A stretch of 64,000 nt of DNA from Caprimulgus europaeus (lineage: Eukaryota; Chordata; Aves; Caprimulgiformes; Caprimulgidae), in the NCBI GenBank assembly GCA_907165065.1, contig OU015528.1, positions 39,671,515 through 39,735,514 on the forward strand. Reading direction: 5' to 3'. The position numbers and the translations under genes were made by a program. Below are positions 13,401 through 26,500 of this stretch, in pieces; within the stretch, counting starts at the first letter, position 1; every line of letters begins with the position of its first letter. The notes beneath the pieces were generated by a model, which was not told where the DNA came from, did not search any database, and worked only from the letters and a program-made list of their open reading frames with translations.

Positions 13401-15700
13401 ACCTTCTGCTCCCAGCTGGATGCCTTAGAACATTGTAATTTCATTAGCAACTAACTTATGTTGTACTAAGACAATTAAATTCTAGAAAAAATAAGAAACA
13501 TTTGACCAACTCTCAGTCTGTTCTTAATTCAAACACCACCTTTGACACATCTCTTCAACAGTCACAGCTGGGTTCTTCCTGGTTTTATGGAATACTGGTA
13601 GCTATTTATTTTAATATCAGTTCTGTCAGGTCAGTGCCTATTTGGCACTGAACTGTCAGAGGTTGATTCAATATGGAAAAAGTATGTGTTTTTCACAGTA
13701 CTTGGGTTTTACATAAGTCACAATATCATTCTATGTCAATAAGAAGTGCAGAGGTTAACTTTATTACCTTGACCTTCTTTCAGAAGGTAGAAACAGCTAA
13801 AAATTCTCAGAGATAAAGTAGCTCCATGTAGTTCCATGCAGTCTTGGAGAGTTTGATACTGGGAGATTTAGAATACACCTACATGACTGTCTGGAGGACC
13901 AAGAGTTGTTGGGGGTTTTGGGGTTTTTTTTTGTTGTTTGTTTGTTTGTTTGTTTGTTTGTTTGTTTGTTTTTCCCAGAAAGTCACCCAAGGAGAGCAGG
14001 AGTGGGGACTCACTGTAGATGTGAATTCCCTCACCAAGATGATGTCTCCAAAAGAGACACAGCTGACTATTACCATTCTCCATTTGGTTTCCAGGGCACA
14101 GGGGAAATGTAGACACAAAATGCTGTAAGAGTAAAATGCAGAGGTGCTGGACTCTGCTTGTTGACTGGTCTTCATAGCTGTGTTACCCTGGGATTGTATA
14201 TATACCATGGCTTGGGCTGGGCAGGGAATCACAACACTGGTATTTTGTAGATGACTGGCAAGTTGAGTCCTGAAGAACAATTATTTAGTGATAAATGAAC
14301 TGTTTATTGGATGAATGGTTGCAATTTGCACATTTTGTTCCCTTCTATGTACAGTGAAATATTAAACTATAAATGTGCTTCTTTTGATACAGTGGAGAGC
14401 AGAAAAGACTGAAAGAATAATTTCTCTGACTATTTGTGCAAGGAATTGAATCATAAGTCTCCAAAAGGGTTAGTTACATTTTTCTTTACAAAATGGATCT
14501 CATTTTAAATGTCAACCTTTATTTAGGCAGTTAAGAATATACAGAATGTTCTCAGAATAAATGGCTGGGTTGTTACTAGGGGTTTCTTGTAGTGGTGGAA
14601 ATTGAGAGTTCATCCATTCAGTTTCCATCGACACGGGTATTTGGATTTAACATAGAAGTTGATTGTTAGGAATCATTTTCAATAAGCTTCAAATAAAATA
14701 TGTATGTTTAACAAGGTCAAGCATATTAGAAAATTCCCTGATCATCCTTTTAATTTAGGTAAATAAATCAATTTTGTATTTATATTTTCAAGTTTATTCC
14801 ACACATGAAACATTTTTAATTGTGTTAATGATGGTTATTTCAAGCATGTTGGCATAAGACCAACAACCAGGGATAAATTTTGGATGTAGATTAGACAGAA
14901 GTTTCTGCAACAATTTTACAAATACAGCAGCAGAAGAAAAGAATGTATCTAGATTTAACACGGACCAAGAAAATATCGATGCTTCCATCAATAGCAGTAG
15001 CTATGCTGACATAGAACATCTTACTAGTGTTTGTTTGCTCTTAGAAATATGCTATAGCTGATTCATAAGTGACACAATTGACATAACATGACTAGTGCTG
15101 GAAATAAAAGGAGTTTATGTGTATAAATATGTGCATATACACATGTATGTGTATTTGTTGCCTTACAAACATATAGGTCAAGATCATATAGAAAGGGTAT
15201 CCATAGAATGGCTCTTTTAACCCTATTATTTGACCAAGAAAAAATTTCTGCAACATAACACACTGTAAAAATCTTTATACTATTTTAAAAAAAGACATCC
15301 TAAAAATATTTTACAACCTTTTAAAATTCTACTTTAAAATTCTTTAAAAATCTTCTTTTGTTTTCTGTTCTCAGTGAACAGAAGAGGTACTGAAATTTGT
15401 CCTCATTTAAAATATTTTAAATTTATAAACTTCCAGTAAAGAGAAAGTCTGTTATACCAATACAATGAATGACAATATGAAATCATATGGTGCAGCTGGG
15501 GCAACTGACTAGTGCCTACACAGTTTCTTTTATAATGCTTTTGTAGGTAAACTGTATACAGTTACAGTTTTATTTATTATTCACATGAAGGGTCTTAGGT
15601 TTAAGAATGATCTATCCATGTGAATAAGGAGATGGATTTTTGAAGATCCTTGTAAAGATCAAGCTGACAGTCATTGTGCAAATTTAAATCACTGTATTAG
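10490..15700. other. Intergenic DNA, no supported gene
   Basis: Apart from the (TTTG)n microsatellite I see no gene or clear mobile element. Short frames across 13.8-14.3 kb are produced by the microsatellite itself, which reads as repeats of Lys-Gln-Thr-Asn on one strand. Confidence 0.55.
13936..13973. repeat. (GTTT)n microsatellite
   Basis: About nine uninterrupted GTTT units, preceded by T-rich sequence. It is probably length-polymorphic and is the reverse-complement form of the A/C-rich tracts seen elsewhere in the window. Confidence 0.95.
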
Positions 15701-15715
15701 ATCAATGAAGCTAAG

Positions 15716-15781
15716 AAATTGGTAATTTAGAATCACAGAATGGTATGGGTCTACAATTCTATGATTCTAAATTACCAATTT
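15716..15781. repeat. 26-bp inverted repeat with CR1-tail core
   Basis: The left arm at 15716-15741 and the right arm at 15756-15781 are reverse complements over 26 bases with one mismatch, separated by 14 bases. The inner parts look like two CR1 3' tails in opposite orientation (AGAATCACAGAATGGTA against ATTCTATGATTCT). The outer parts (AAATTGGTAATTT) are not CR1 sequence that I recognise. Confidence 0.9.
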
Positions 15782-16433
15782 AGAAACCAAAAGGCCTGAC
15801 CCTGAAATATATAGTAAGATACTTCCACAAGACTCTTCTGCACTCTTAAATCTCATTAAGTACAACAATGACTAAAGATACTCAGCATCCTTAAGAATCC
15901 AGTACAAAAAACATATCGTCTTCTTGTAATCCACAGACACCCATGTTTACACCATGCTTGAATGTTTCTATTAGTGATGTCACAATACATTTAATAATAA
16001 TAAATTAATTACTCAACCCCCCTCATGCTACTTAGTAATTGGTACAAAGTAGGTCTGGAAATGTTGATGAACCCAGACATTTTCAAGGGTCATAGCAGTT
16101 AAAAAATTCAGATAATGTGTGGTAAATCATAATCCTATTAGCAGAATAAGAACAACTCTTGGGAAAAAGAAAAAAAAAAAAAACAACCCAACCCAAAACA
16201 AAACAAAACAGACAACTAGCAAAGGGACTGCTTTGCAGAAAGTGACTATTATGTTTTATGCAGGTTTAAGACTTCAGAAGTCTTAACTGGTTCATAATCT
16301 TAGTTATAGTGGCTTACAACGTAAATGCAAACTATGTAAAATTTTTAATTACCTTCTCAGTGAAAGTATTAAGGGGTGAAGTCCTCACACAATGCCCAGG
16401 ATTAACAAAACTATAATCCTCCACTGAGGGTGA

Positions 16434-16503
16434 CAGAATCACAAAATGGTAGGGGTTGGAAGGGACCTATGGAGATCATCTAGTCCAACCCTCCTGTCAA
16501 AGC
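16434..16503 (-). mobile_element. CR1 LINE 3' end fragment
   Basis: The + strand carries AGAATCACAAAATGGTAGGG, then GGTTGGAAGGGACC and TCATCTAGTCCAACCC, which is the reverse complement of the CR1 3' end. Only the terminal 70 bases or so are present, the usual severe 5' truncation. Confidence 0.92.
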
Positions 16504-16509
16504 AACAGT

Positions 16510-19500
16510 CAAAAGATAAGACTGAATTCCATTAATTCCTTTCTCTGTCCCACTGCTCCACTCCATTGCTTTAGTTCTCCAGAGGCACATCTTGTCTTAG
16601 TAATACCGAGCTAAAATTTTTCAGTGGAAGAGCACATCATGTGTTGAAAGATGAGGGCTCATGAAGTGCTCTAAAGAAAACACATGAAGAGAGAAGCTCA
16701 TGATCTGTGCAGGGAACATTCCTGGGACAGAATGAGAAAAATTCAGGCTTGAGGAGCTTTCCATTCACAACATTAGCACAAATTAGTAGTGGCTGAGAAG
16801 GGTTAAAAATGACAAAAACTCTTTGAAGCTATGGGAAAGATGAAGCAATTTGGGAAATAGTATGTGAAAGCACTCACCCAGTCTAAAACAGAATCTAACT
16901 CATCTGCCTGCATTACAGGTATAACAACAAAGGTCATAGCTCCATCATTATTTAGATGTTGGGAAGCTTGCATTTGCTCAGTCTTTAAGAAGCTACAAGT
17001 TTAAGATTTTATTCTTTCTTCCTCAGTGAGATAGTGTGTTTTTGTAACACAATTCTTTTGTGATTTGTGTTATTATGACACAAAATGGAGAAGATATCTA
17101 TTAAGTATGATTTTTTTAATTTTAAGTTTCTCTGTAAGAAAATAGACTGTATTTTTACAGTCATCATTACATGAAATTAAGCAGGTAATTGTACTATAAG
17201 TGTAATATTCTTTTAGAGCAGTCTATTGGGCTTCTCCAAAACCTGAAGTGTTTTTAGAACAGTGGTTTTAGATTCATAACACAAATTCGATCAATCTCTA
17301 ATTCAGATACAAATTGCAAGTCTAAAACCCTCTTAAACAAGAATATCTTTCAATGTAAGGATTAATTTGAGATAATCTTCAGTTTAAGATAAATATTTCC
17401 TATTTTCTTTTTATAGAATGGTTTCAGAAATGCTTCAGGCAAAGCCAGTTATAAGACATTAGTGGCTTACTGCAGAAACCTAGCATGAACCTTTTCCAAG
17501 AACAGTACTTTTAGCTTTGAATGTTGCTGCTTTCCACAATTTTTTTTATTTCTCAAATATGTTGTGCTTTCCATCTTTGTAGTATTCATTTGCAAATACA
17601 TAGGATATAGATTTGGAATAGACTTTTGAGGCCATCAATGTCATTCTGTGGGTATAACTACCTTTTTTTTTTTTCATGCAATGAAATCCCTAATTTTATT
17701 TTTCAGCCCTAAAGAGTTCTTTCCCAGTTATGACTACATGAGGTTTACCCATCATCTCACACAGAGAAGACATCAACTTCCATTTGCAGGTAAAGACAGG
17801 ATGTAAAAGAAATTTGAGTCTTCTCCCACCCAAGGCACCAGCCACTACAGCCCAGTCAAAAACTAAAAGGAGTAAATAAGCATCACCAAACATATATTTG
17901 TGCAATATACTTTCTCCAGAAGGAAGGAGAGACAAGAATATGAATTACAATTCAATCCAAACATTAATATTTCAGAGCAAATAATTATATATTCTGTCTC
18001 ATTAGGGCTAGAGCTAAAAATTCAGCTTACCATCACATTATGTATCCTTGGACAAAGGGCCATATCTTTATATGTTTTCATAACACAAACTCACAGCACA
18101 GTCAAATCTAAAATTCTTCTAGGGATGGCAAGGCCTTTGAGAATACATGTTGCTGGATACACTTCCAGTCCTTAGAGGAGAATATCTGCATTTATATAAG
18201 ACTTTCTCGCATTTGTATATGCGAAGAAGTAATTTTGTAAATATGCATTTTATCTTATTTGGAACACATTCAGAGAAATCTTTGCCTTATTAAGTAGAAA
18301 AAGGTTTTATGAGATAACTGAAAGTATAATAGGTTAATTGAAAACAAACCCCTAGCTATTCTGATAGTGTTGCTTTAAGAATGCTTTCATTAGGAAAAGG
18401 AAATTTTTGCCACTATATTTTTTCCTAGAAATTGATCAATTAAAGAAGAGTTTTCAAATTTAGGTAATGAATAAGGTTTTCTCATATATTTATCATGTAA
18501 ATATGGGGAAGAATGGCTCACAGAAGTTCACTGATTTTAAATGTGAACAGCACACTCTTCAACTGTGCTGCTGAAAGTAATTACTTCAATGATTAGTGTG
18601 AATTAGAACAGTGCATCCATTTTCATTCCTTGCTGTATGTTAGAGAGGTAGATGTGCTTCTCTGCTCACTGCTCCAGCTGAAGTGGACGGGACAACCTCT
18701 GAAGGGGAGCGGGAAGTGTGCTGGTCCCTGATTCTATATCTCATTCTCTGCTACAAGGACAGGCAGGCGCAGCAGACCATGGCACATCTGCCAACACTTC
18801 AGTAACTTCAGCTTGGATGTGATGATGTCTGACCTGTTTTCTGCTGCTGCAGCCATGAGTTCATGGCAGGGGACAGGGGTGAGTATCTAGGAGCTAGCTT
18901 GTAAGAGCAAACTCTTATGAAAGCAGAGGTTTTTCTTCTGATCTTGCAGAATTTTCTCTGAGAGTTACAAGCATAGTTTTTAACTTTTACAGTAACATAC
19001 TGTAGCCGTGACAAATTGTCCCCTTTTCTTGACATTTTAGCTTGGCTAGCAGCTTTGCTTCATCCTCTTCATGTTGTCAGGTCCCATTGCCGTATTTCAA
19101 ACTTCATGATATTTGCTATTTTTTAAGTTCTTGCTCCAAAATTATATGATTAAGTGAGAATTTAAGCTTTGCTTTATAACAGTATACTGCTCTAATCCTA
19201 CTTTACATGGAAAAAAAGCTTGAAAATCTAACCTGTGTGTAGTCTGTAGGCTCAGAAATCATAAATAAAAAAGAAATTAAAACTGTTTCTTTATTTTTCC
19301 TTTTTATTTTCTTTTTTTTCAATCCTGTGAGCTTCAAATCAGACAAAGAGTATTTTCAAGCCTTACTCATGACTCTCACATGCTTGGAGACCACAAAATT
19401 AACCTCCCTTGCCATTCACCTACTTCCTGACCAGCTGCATTAGGAGAACAAGGGAGAAGCTGGTATACTGCTACCGTTACCTCTGGGACCCAGCATTATA

Positions 19501-21180
19501 CCTGTTGTCTTGCAGGGCCAAAATAAGGTTGAACTTTTTTTCCTGATCCTAAGTGGGTGCAGATTGCCTAAAAACCTAAGCACAGACAGGAAAAACAGTA
19601 TAGTAGGAGATTCTGATTCAAACTACTGAACATTACTGTCTTCTTGTCTTTACAGGAACAGCTCCTGCCTCAGAAACTATGAAAGTCTATATTATACTTT
19701 CTTAGTGAATAATAGCTCTTCCTCAGACACACTCAAGAGATAAAAATCTGGGACAAAGCTAAAATTTGTTTCTGTAACTCAAAAGTGATACAGAAGGCTG
19801 AAATACAGAAATCCAATAAATGTCAGGAGGGACTGAAGAGTTAAATCATTGCATTTATATCTGAAAAACAGAGACTGCTCCTTGAAACACACTGAAGAGA
19901 TCTGAATAGCTCTGGCTTAGTGTTATTTGGCAAAGAAATAAACTGCATGCATACATATGATAGCTGACCAATAAGGACTACACGGGAGTCGTTTTATTGC
20001 CTACTCCATTGTTAGGCTCTGAAGCCCAGGACAAGCAACTTCCTCACTAATTCTGCTGTAAGGTTTTCCTCGGGAGTGGAAATCATTATAAGCTTTAGAT
20101 CATCCTCACAGGCAATTTATAGCATAGCGGCAGCTTCACTTCTGTAAAGAGAACCACTGTCTTGTGAACATTCACTGTCTGGAGAGAAAAAAAAATCCGA
20201 GAGATTACCCTTAATGGAATGATTTAATACAACACATTTGTGAATACAGAAAAAATGAAAACTTCTAATGCTAGCTAGTTATGACCTGATTAATTTTGTA
20301 CATGTTAAATCTTCTATATTTATTATTATATTTTTTATATTAAAAAAAAATTAAACCAAATTTCTTGGGCACAAATACATGCTTCATTCTCACACATGCA
20401 GAGAGGGATGATGTGATTAAGGCAAAGTATTGGCATTAAAGGATGTGTGGTGAAAGCTGAAGTATGATGAAGTCAAAGAAATCTTTACTACTGGTTCCTA
20501 GGGCTCAAGTTTTCACTCCAGAATGTATGTGCTCTGCTAGAACCTCCTGTTATCATCATGGGCAAATTGCATGTTTTCTTACTCAGAAAACATTTACCTA
20601 TTTGTTTAACTTTTAATGTATGAGAACTCTATGTGGGCTTTCTGAATTTTTCCTTATCTCTGTGGTAAGTGTGAAAGAGATGTTTATGTAAAGCACATGA
20701 AGAAGGTTTGAAGCAAAAATAAAACTACAGTCTGCATATGGAAGACAGTCTGAAGCATCAATTACCACTGCAGTGTCTATAAGGAATCTATTTTGGTGTC
20801 TTACAATACTGGTCCTTCCACAGATCAGTAGGGGGACTGTGCCTGAGGCTAGCTTTTATAATGTGTGTTATTACCAAGCTTCTCTGAAATGAGTGAAGAA
20901 TGAGTCAGCCCAGATCCAGACACGGGTGCAGGTTCTTAGCCCAGTGCCTGGATACATTTCAGAGACCCTCACAGTTAAGTCTCAAAAACACCACACAGGA
21001 AAGTGAAATGGCCAAAGTCAGGAGGATGGGTGGCTACATTTTCACCTTATTTAACACTATTTGAATGCACTTTCCTCCTCTTGGGAGACGGAGCTCCTAA
21101 ATCCTTTCCTAAAGGTAGTTACCTCTGTCCTTCTTTCAAAGATGGAACAGAGATTGCTCCTTCCTCCTAAACCCCAGCTG
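16510..21180. other. Intergenic DNA, no supported gene
   Basis: I found no coding frame with family resemblance and no clear mobile element. Pyrimidine tracts and AT-rich runs are scattered through it. Confidence 0.55.
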
Positions 21181-21184
21181 CAGA

Positions 21185-21262
21185 TAGTGATAACTCAGTG
21201 GTTAGAGCACTTAAACTCACTTGCCTGAGGGCTGTCTTATAACCTACCAATCCTCCAGCTGC
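21185..21262 (+). repeat. tRNA-derived SINE-like fossil with A-box
   Basis: The + strand reads GATAACTCAGTGGTTAGAGC, a good match to the tRNA A-box arm (TAGCTCAGTGGTTAGAGCA). A degraded B-box-like ATAACCTACCAATCC follows. It is not a functional tRNA: no acceptor pairing is apparent and the B-box is ruined. Confidence 0.5.
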
Positions 21263-22162
21263 ATCTGGGGCCCTGCCCAACACTCATTAAGTTTTCCAAG
21301 AGAGTGTGCAAGAGGGCAAACTTCACCTCTGCCTTTGGAATAACAATACTCTGAATAAAAATAACACCAGATTCAGCTGAGCACAAACAGAGAGAAGTGA
21401 AAGCTCAACTGTCTCATCCAGTGACTGGGACACTGTACCAGGAATGAGCTAGTCCTTCAATGGGCTGTTAAATCTACTTATTTACTTCTACCTACTGCTG
21501 TGTCTTATTCCAGAAGTTGTACCCACCTCTGTGTGCTCAATCACATAGGAAACTTCTGTTGCTCTTCTCCTCCTCTCTCTCATAGTGAGGAAATAAAAAA
21601 GTTCTGCCTGGTATTATTCCTTCCTTTCCCTTTTTTGGATGGCACTCCATCATGGTAAGAGCAGGGGCAAAGTGGAGAAAGGAAAAAGTTGCTTATTTGG
21701 CAAAAAACAGACCCGTGACCCCACGACTTTTCTTTCTCCCATTCTACAGAGCTCCACTCCCATGTTCTGTCTCCACAGTATCCAGTTTGAAAACACCCAT
21801 GAGTCCTCCATGTGCTGGGTGAGTGTGGAGTTGCACCCACAAGTTTGCTTGGCTGGAGCTCCAGGTGGTCAGTGAGCTCTGAGGATGCTGGCTGGATTGA
21901 GCCCCTCAACTGACAAGATTTAGCTGGTGAATTCTGATCAGACTTAGATACAAGCAACTGTCTGAGCTTTGGTTATGGAGACAGATGCACCTCACAAGAT
22001 AGAGTTGAACAAAAGAAAGTAAGGACAGATCTAATGATTTTTCAAATCGTCCTTGGTTTTCTAAAGTGTATATGCTTGTTTCTTTTTCTGATACTAATTT
22101 TAGTTAAATGTGGATTATTTTATGTGTTTAAAATTTGGATTATAATGTTATTTGTTCATATA

Positions 22163-22261
22163 AGCTGGTCTTGTAAGCCTAGTTATTGCTTGATCTGTTC
22201 ATTTGTTAACCTGAGGGCACTCAGCTGATCTTGTAAGCCTACTTATTGCTTGATCTGTTCA
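22163..22261. repeat. Tandem duplication, 60-bp period
   Basis: A 39-base segment (AGCTG[G/A]TCTTGTAAGCCTA...) at 22163-22201 recurs at 22223-22261 with two mismatches. The period is 60 bases. No coding frame depends on it. Confidence 0.9.
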
Positions 22262-22825
22262 GAACCCAAGACATTTCCTGTAGTTACAAGTCTTATAATT
22301 GTCAAATATTAAATGATATGCTGAACCGTTGTGAAAGAATGTGTCTCATGACACATCTGTCAGTGGGCATATTATAGTAAATGTTTTTAACTGGTTATGT
22401 TTTGTATTTTTTACAAATAAATTGCATTTCCTAGTCCTAGTTCTTTATAACTGAAACTATTTTAATTATAATTAAGCCTCATCAAGGTACTACAAGTATA
22501 GGTGTGAAGAGGCTTGCACAACACCATTTATAAAATGATAGAAAATGCACTAAGAATATAAGTTGCATACTGTCATTCATTCTTTGAAGAAAACAAATAA
22601 AATAAGCTACTAAAGCTAAGAGCTCCCTCTTTGACATTCAGAAATCAATCTGGTTTTTGTTTGGAACTCCTAAACCAATTGGAAATAAATTTGTGAAATA
22701 ATTTAGAAAATTAGTTTAGGGAGGAAAAGTTGATGGCAGATTTAATTATTTTATTTTGCATTTTTCTCCATGAGACAGCATAATTTTGATTTGTTTCAGC
22801 TCCATTTAAAATATGTAGCTTTACT

Positions 22826-22891
22826 GAAACCTGGGGATTTGGACTGGATGACCTTTAAAGGTCCCTTCCAACCCAAACCACTCTATGATTC
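22826..22891 (+). mobile_element. CR1 LINE 3' end, interrupted by the LTR
   Basis: The + strand CR1 3' end reads GGACTGGATGACCTTTAAAG, GTCCCTTCCAACCCAAACC, CTATGATTC. The terminal repeat resumes at 23551 (GATTCTATGATGATTC) after the LTR, so the LTR split this CR1 tail. Confidence 0.9.
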
Positions 22892-23550
22892 TGTCTTGGT
22901 TTTTAGCTGGAACAGAGCTGGGTTTCTTTTTCCATAGCTAGAATAGTGCTGTGTTTTGCTTTTCAGCCTGGGACTTGTTATGAGAGAAACACTGATAACA
23001 TCCCAGTTTTTACATTTTTGTTGCTGGAAGTGAAGGACTTCGTGTTCTCTTAGTCTGCAAGCACAAGATACAAGGGGGGTGAGGAATATTTGAATTAATA
23101 AGCTAAATTGACATTTAGATATGCCAATGGGATATTCCATATCATATCACGTCATGTCCAGTGTATTAGTGAGGGGCTCTTCCTCTTTTAGCTCTCTCTG
23201 CCTTTTCGCTCGGGCTCTTGCTCTTCTGGGATTGCGGTTCCAGTTCAGGATCGTCGCTCCTTCGGGATTGTTATCTGGGAATGGGCCGGGCTCAGTCAGG
23301 GCGGGGAGAGCAATAGCACAGCACCGGGTATCATTCTTTTGTATATATTATTACTGTTATCATTATCACTACTTTTTAATATTAGTATTATTTTAAGTTT
23401 TATTTCTATTATTAAACTGTTCTTATCTCAACCTACAAGCCTCCTTATCTTTGACACCAATTCTGTCCCCTGTCCCCTGGGGGTGGGAAGGAAGTGGGTG
23501 AATGACTGTGTTGGCTGCTGGCCAAGGGCTAGCCCAGTGAAACTCTCACA
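22892..23550 (+). mobile_element. Solo ERV-L-type LTR with 5-bp target duplication
   Basis: The element starts TGTCTTGGTTTTTAGCTGG and ends CTCTCACA, so it has TG...CA termini, and is 659 bases long. It is flanked on both sides by GATTC (22887-22891 and 23551-23555), a 5-bp target-site duplication. Internal landmarks fit the common avian ERV-L LTR plan: GGGATATTCCATATCATATC before the promoter area, then an ATT-repeat stretch and TTAAACTGTTCTTATCTCAAC in the R/U5 part. There is no internal retroviral region beside it, so it is a solo LTR left by recombination. It encodes nothing; the 91- and 73-codon frames in it are chance frames. Confidence 0.88.
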
Positions 23551-23562
23551 GATTCTATGATG

Positions 23563-26500
23563 ATTCTCCAACTAAATAAGGCATGTGATTGCCCCCTCAG
23601 CTATTTATGGCCTTATTTTTCTGTCTTTAGGTAAGCATAGTTTTTCAGCTTTAACTCCTAGAAGACAAGGGAGTTTGTTGTTGACACCTGATAATGAACA
23701 GAGTCCAGGACTGTGGCAGAAGAATCGAGAGTAATGTCCATGCATACCTGGTTTCAGATGTGTTTTACAAATATTTGGATGTTTATTAGAACTTCTTGGA
23801 CTCACTGGGAAAAATGCAGCTTATTATTCCATATTTCAGGAATCTTGAGGATTGAAAATTTTCAGTAGATATCCAGAGGTAACCGAAACTTGCTGGTTTA
23901 ATGGCTAAGCAGTATCTGGGAGAAAAATCTGGTTTACTGTCATCAGAGTTTTCCATCAATCATTAAAAAATGTCAGGATCCAAGGCCCTCCCTGCATCAC
24001 AGGATAGTAAGTCATATGCTAAGGTTCAACAAAATGTAACAGAGACCAAATTTTATATTAGTTCATGGGACAAGTATAGTGCAAATTAATTTGAAAGTAA
24101 TTTCTGGCAAACCTTAAAATTATTAATGGTGACTTTAATGACAAAGAATCCAACAGCACTGTAACAAGTCTACCACGTGAATAAAAATCATGTAGGAATT
24201 CTATACCTCTACACTACTGAGAGCAGAAAAAAAGACTGTTTCCTGTTTAGGATAATTACTTCAAGCTAGAAAAGAAATATATAGATGTTTCTCTGTTAAA
24301 CTTGAAGCCTGGGCTGAATGTAGCCTCAACTATTTCAGTAGAGTTGACCTTCTCATCCCAGGGTTTGAATTTGTTCGTATAGCTCGTGATGCAAGAAAAT
24401 CGTTGGGAGCTGCTCTTAGTCAGTTGCCCTTAAGGCTAGTTTATAATTATTGAAGAAAATTACAAGATATGTTAAATTATTATGTGATGTTATTTGCACA
24501 GGTTAAAACTCATTAGAAACCACATAAAAACTTTTTCATTAATGCCATGAAACAGTCCAGTACCTCATTTTTGTGTTATAGGCAAATTTCTCTGATGTTG
24601 CAAACACACCCTCTCATGTACTGTATTGTCTTACAATCGTGGCCAATTGGATTACATATAAATTCAAAATCATTAGATTTAGGTTATAATTCCTTTCACT
24701 GCCCTTAAGATGTAGGTTAGGGAAAAATTGCTTGGTAGTGATGGCCTGAATCTCTTTTTCTTCTCCACTCCCTGTTCAGACCTGCTTGCTCTTGCTGCCA
24801 CGTTGCTAGCTGTGCTCTGCCAGCTGCACAGACTCTTATATAATGTGTGCCCATGGCCCAAGTCTCTGCATGTGATCTTGCAGAAATAATTTACACTTTC
24901 TGAACAACAGTTCATATTCATCAAGGAGTGCGGGGAAAAATTTGTTATTATATGTATTTACAATTTGTCTGCAAGGTTGGTCTTCACAGACGACTATTGA
25001 GTGCTTAGCTGGGCTGACCTTCCATCACAGCTCAATAAACTACCCTGTTGAGTTAGTTGCTGACTGATGACTTTTCTTGCATTTAGAAGCTCTGCTTCAT
25101 ACAGATTTCACAAATGGTTTCTTCCATTTTGCATGAAGTAAAAGTTTGGGGATTAAATCTATTTTTTATTCTATGAAACAACGTGCTTAAGTGCATTAAA
25201 GTGTCAAAAGACAAAAATAAAGTTTTTAGGTGTAAAAATTAAAAATTGGTATTTTCATTTCTTAAGTACTAGAAGTAAAAAAACCAAACAAAACAACAGT
25301 CATACCATGGATTACGGTAAAGAACTTGAAACTACAGAGCTAGGAAATAGAATACGAACACACCTTTAATTTGGGAAATATTTATCCTGACATCCACTTG
25401 GCACTCTCAAGTAAGGGAGGCAAAAAGTATGTACATTTATAGAACTCCATTAGCTATATAAGCCTTAGACCTGAGATTACAGCAATAAGCAGGTTCTAAC
25501 AGTAAAATTTCAGCAGGATTACAGTTCCTGTGTCTCTTAGTTACATCTTGAGTGCTTGCTTTACTTTCACCTTGGATCAGATCAGTAGCAAGCAAAAAAT
25601 AAGTGTTAGTGATTTCTGTCTCTAAACTGGCAGAGCTAAGCTGCAGGTTTCCATTTCCTTCATGAAACAGCAGGAGAACAGGAGAAAAACTGAAAAGTAA
25701 CTGTTGGTGTGGGAGCCTTTCTGAGATCATGCATTACCCTGGCTGTGGAGAACAAAAATCTCTTTAAGAAGTAAGCAAAGGAAGTCCAGCAAACTTGAAA
25801 GATGGGGTCAAAGCTTTTCTGATATGAATCAAATCTGGCTATCAAATCAAACTATTAATGGAATCATCCTAATAGGGTTAGCTGATATATAAAAGAAAGT
25901 ATTTCCCAGTTTGTCAGTGTTCACACTTCCAGAGCAATTCTCGTGACTCGGGAGTTGTCTATAAAAAATTCTGTAAACCTAATTAGTTATGATGATCTTA
26001 AAAATTTGTATTTTGGACAGCTTAGCTGATCCAGTTCTACAGCCTTTGAGGTGAACTTGTCAAGAACATTCATAATTTCTATGAAACATAAGGTCAGAAG
26101 TCTGACTTAAAATATGAAAATGCAAGGATTCAGATTTAACCTTGAAACTCCTCCCTTGCCCTTATTGGATGCCAGGATTCATAACAAGGCCAAGTGATTA
26201 TGTATCATTTGATATCTTGTAGAGTAACTCTTTTTTAATCATGGACTGTAAAAATGAGTCTTGTTAAGTTTGGCTTGTTTTAGGGATAAATTCAATAAGG
26301 AACCAATATGGATTTTACCCACTATAAGTAAGTTAGTTTAACATTCAAATGACCTCGTCCACCAGAATTCTCTGTCAGCATGGGGATATTGCAATCAATA
26401 ATCTCTTTATTGCAGAAGTTATTTAAAGACACTCTTGCATTAAAAAGCAAACAGGTAAAAATACTACAGTCCAACCAGGAAACAGAAATTAATCTCAAAA

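Noticed and set aside
21185..21262. A tRNA gene
   Set aside because: Only the A-box arm is tRNA-like. No anticodon stem or acceptor pairing is evident and the B-box is degraded.
21580..21957. 125-codon minus-strand frame and overlapping 78-codon plus-strand frame
   Set aside because: No recognisable domain, no splice signals of note, and the two strands are similarly open, so a chance frame is the simpler view.
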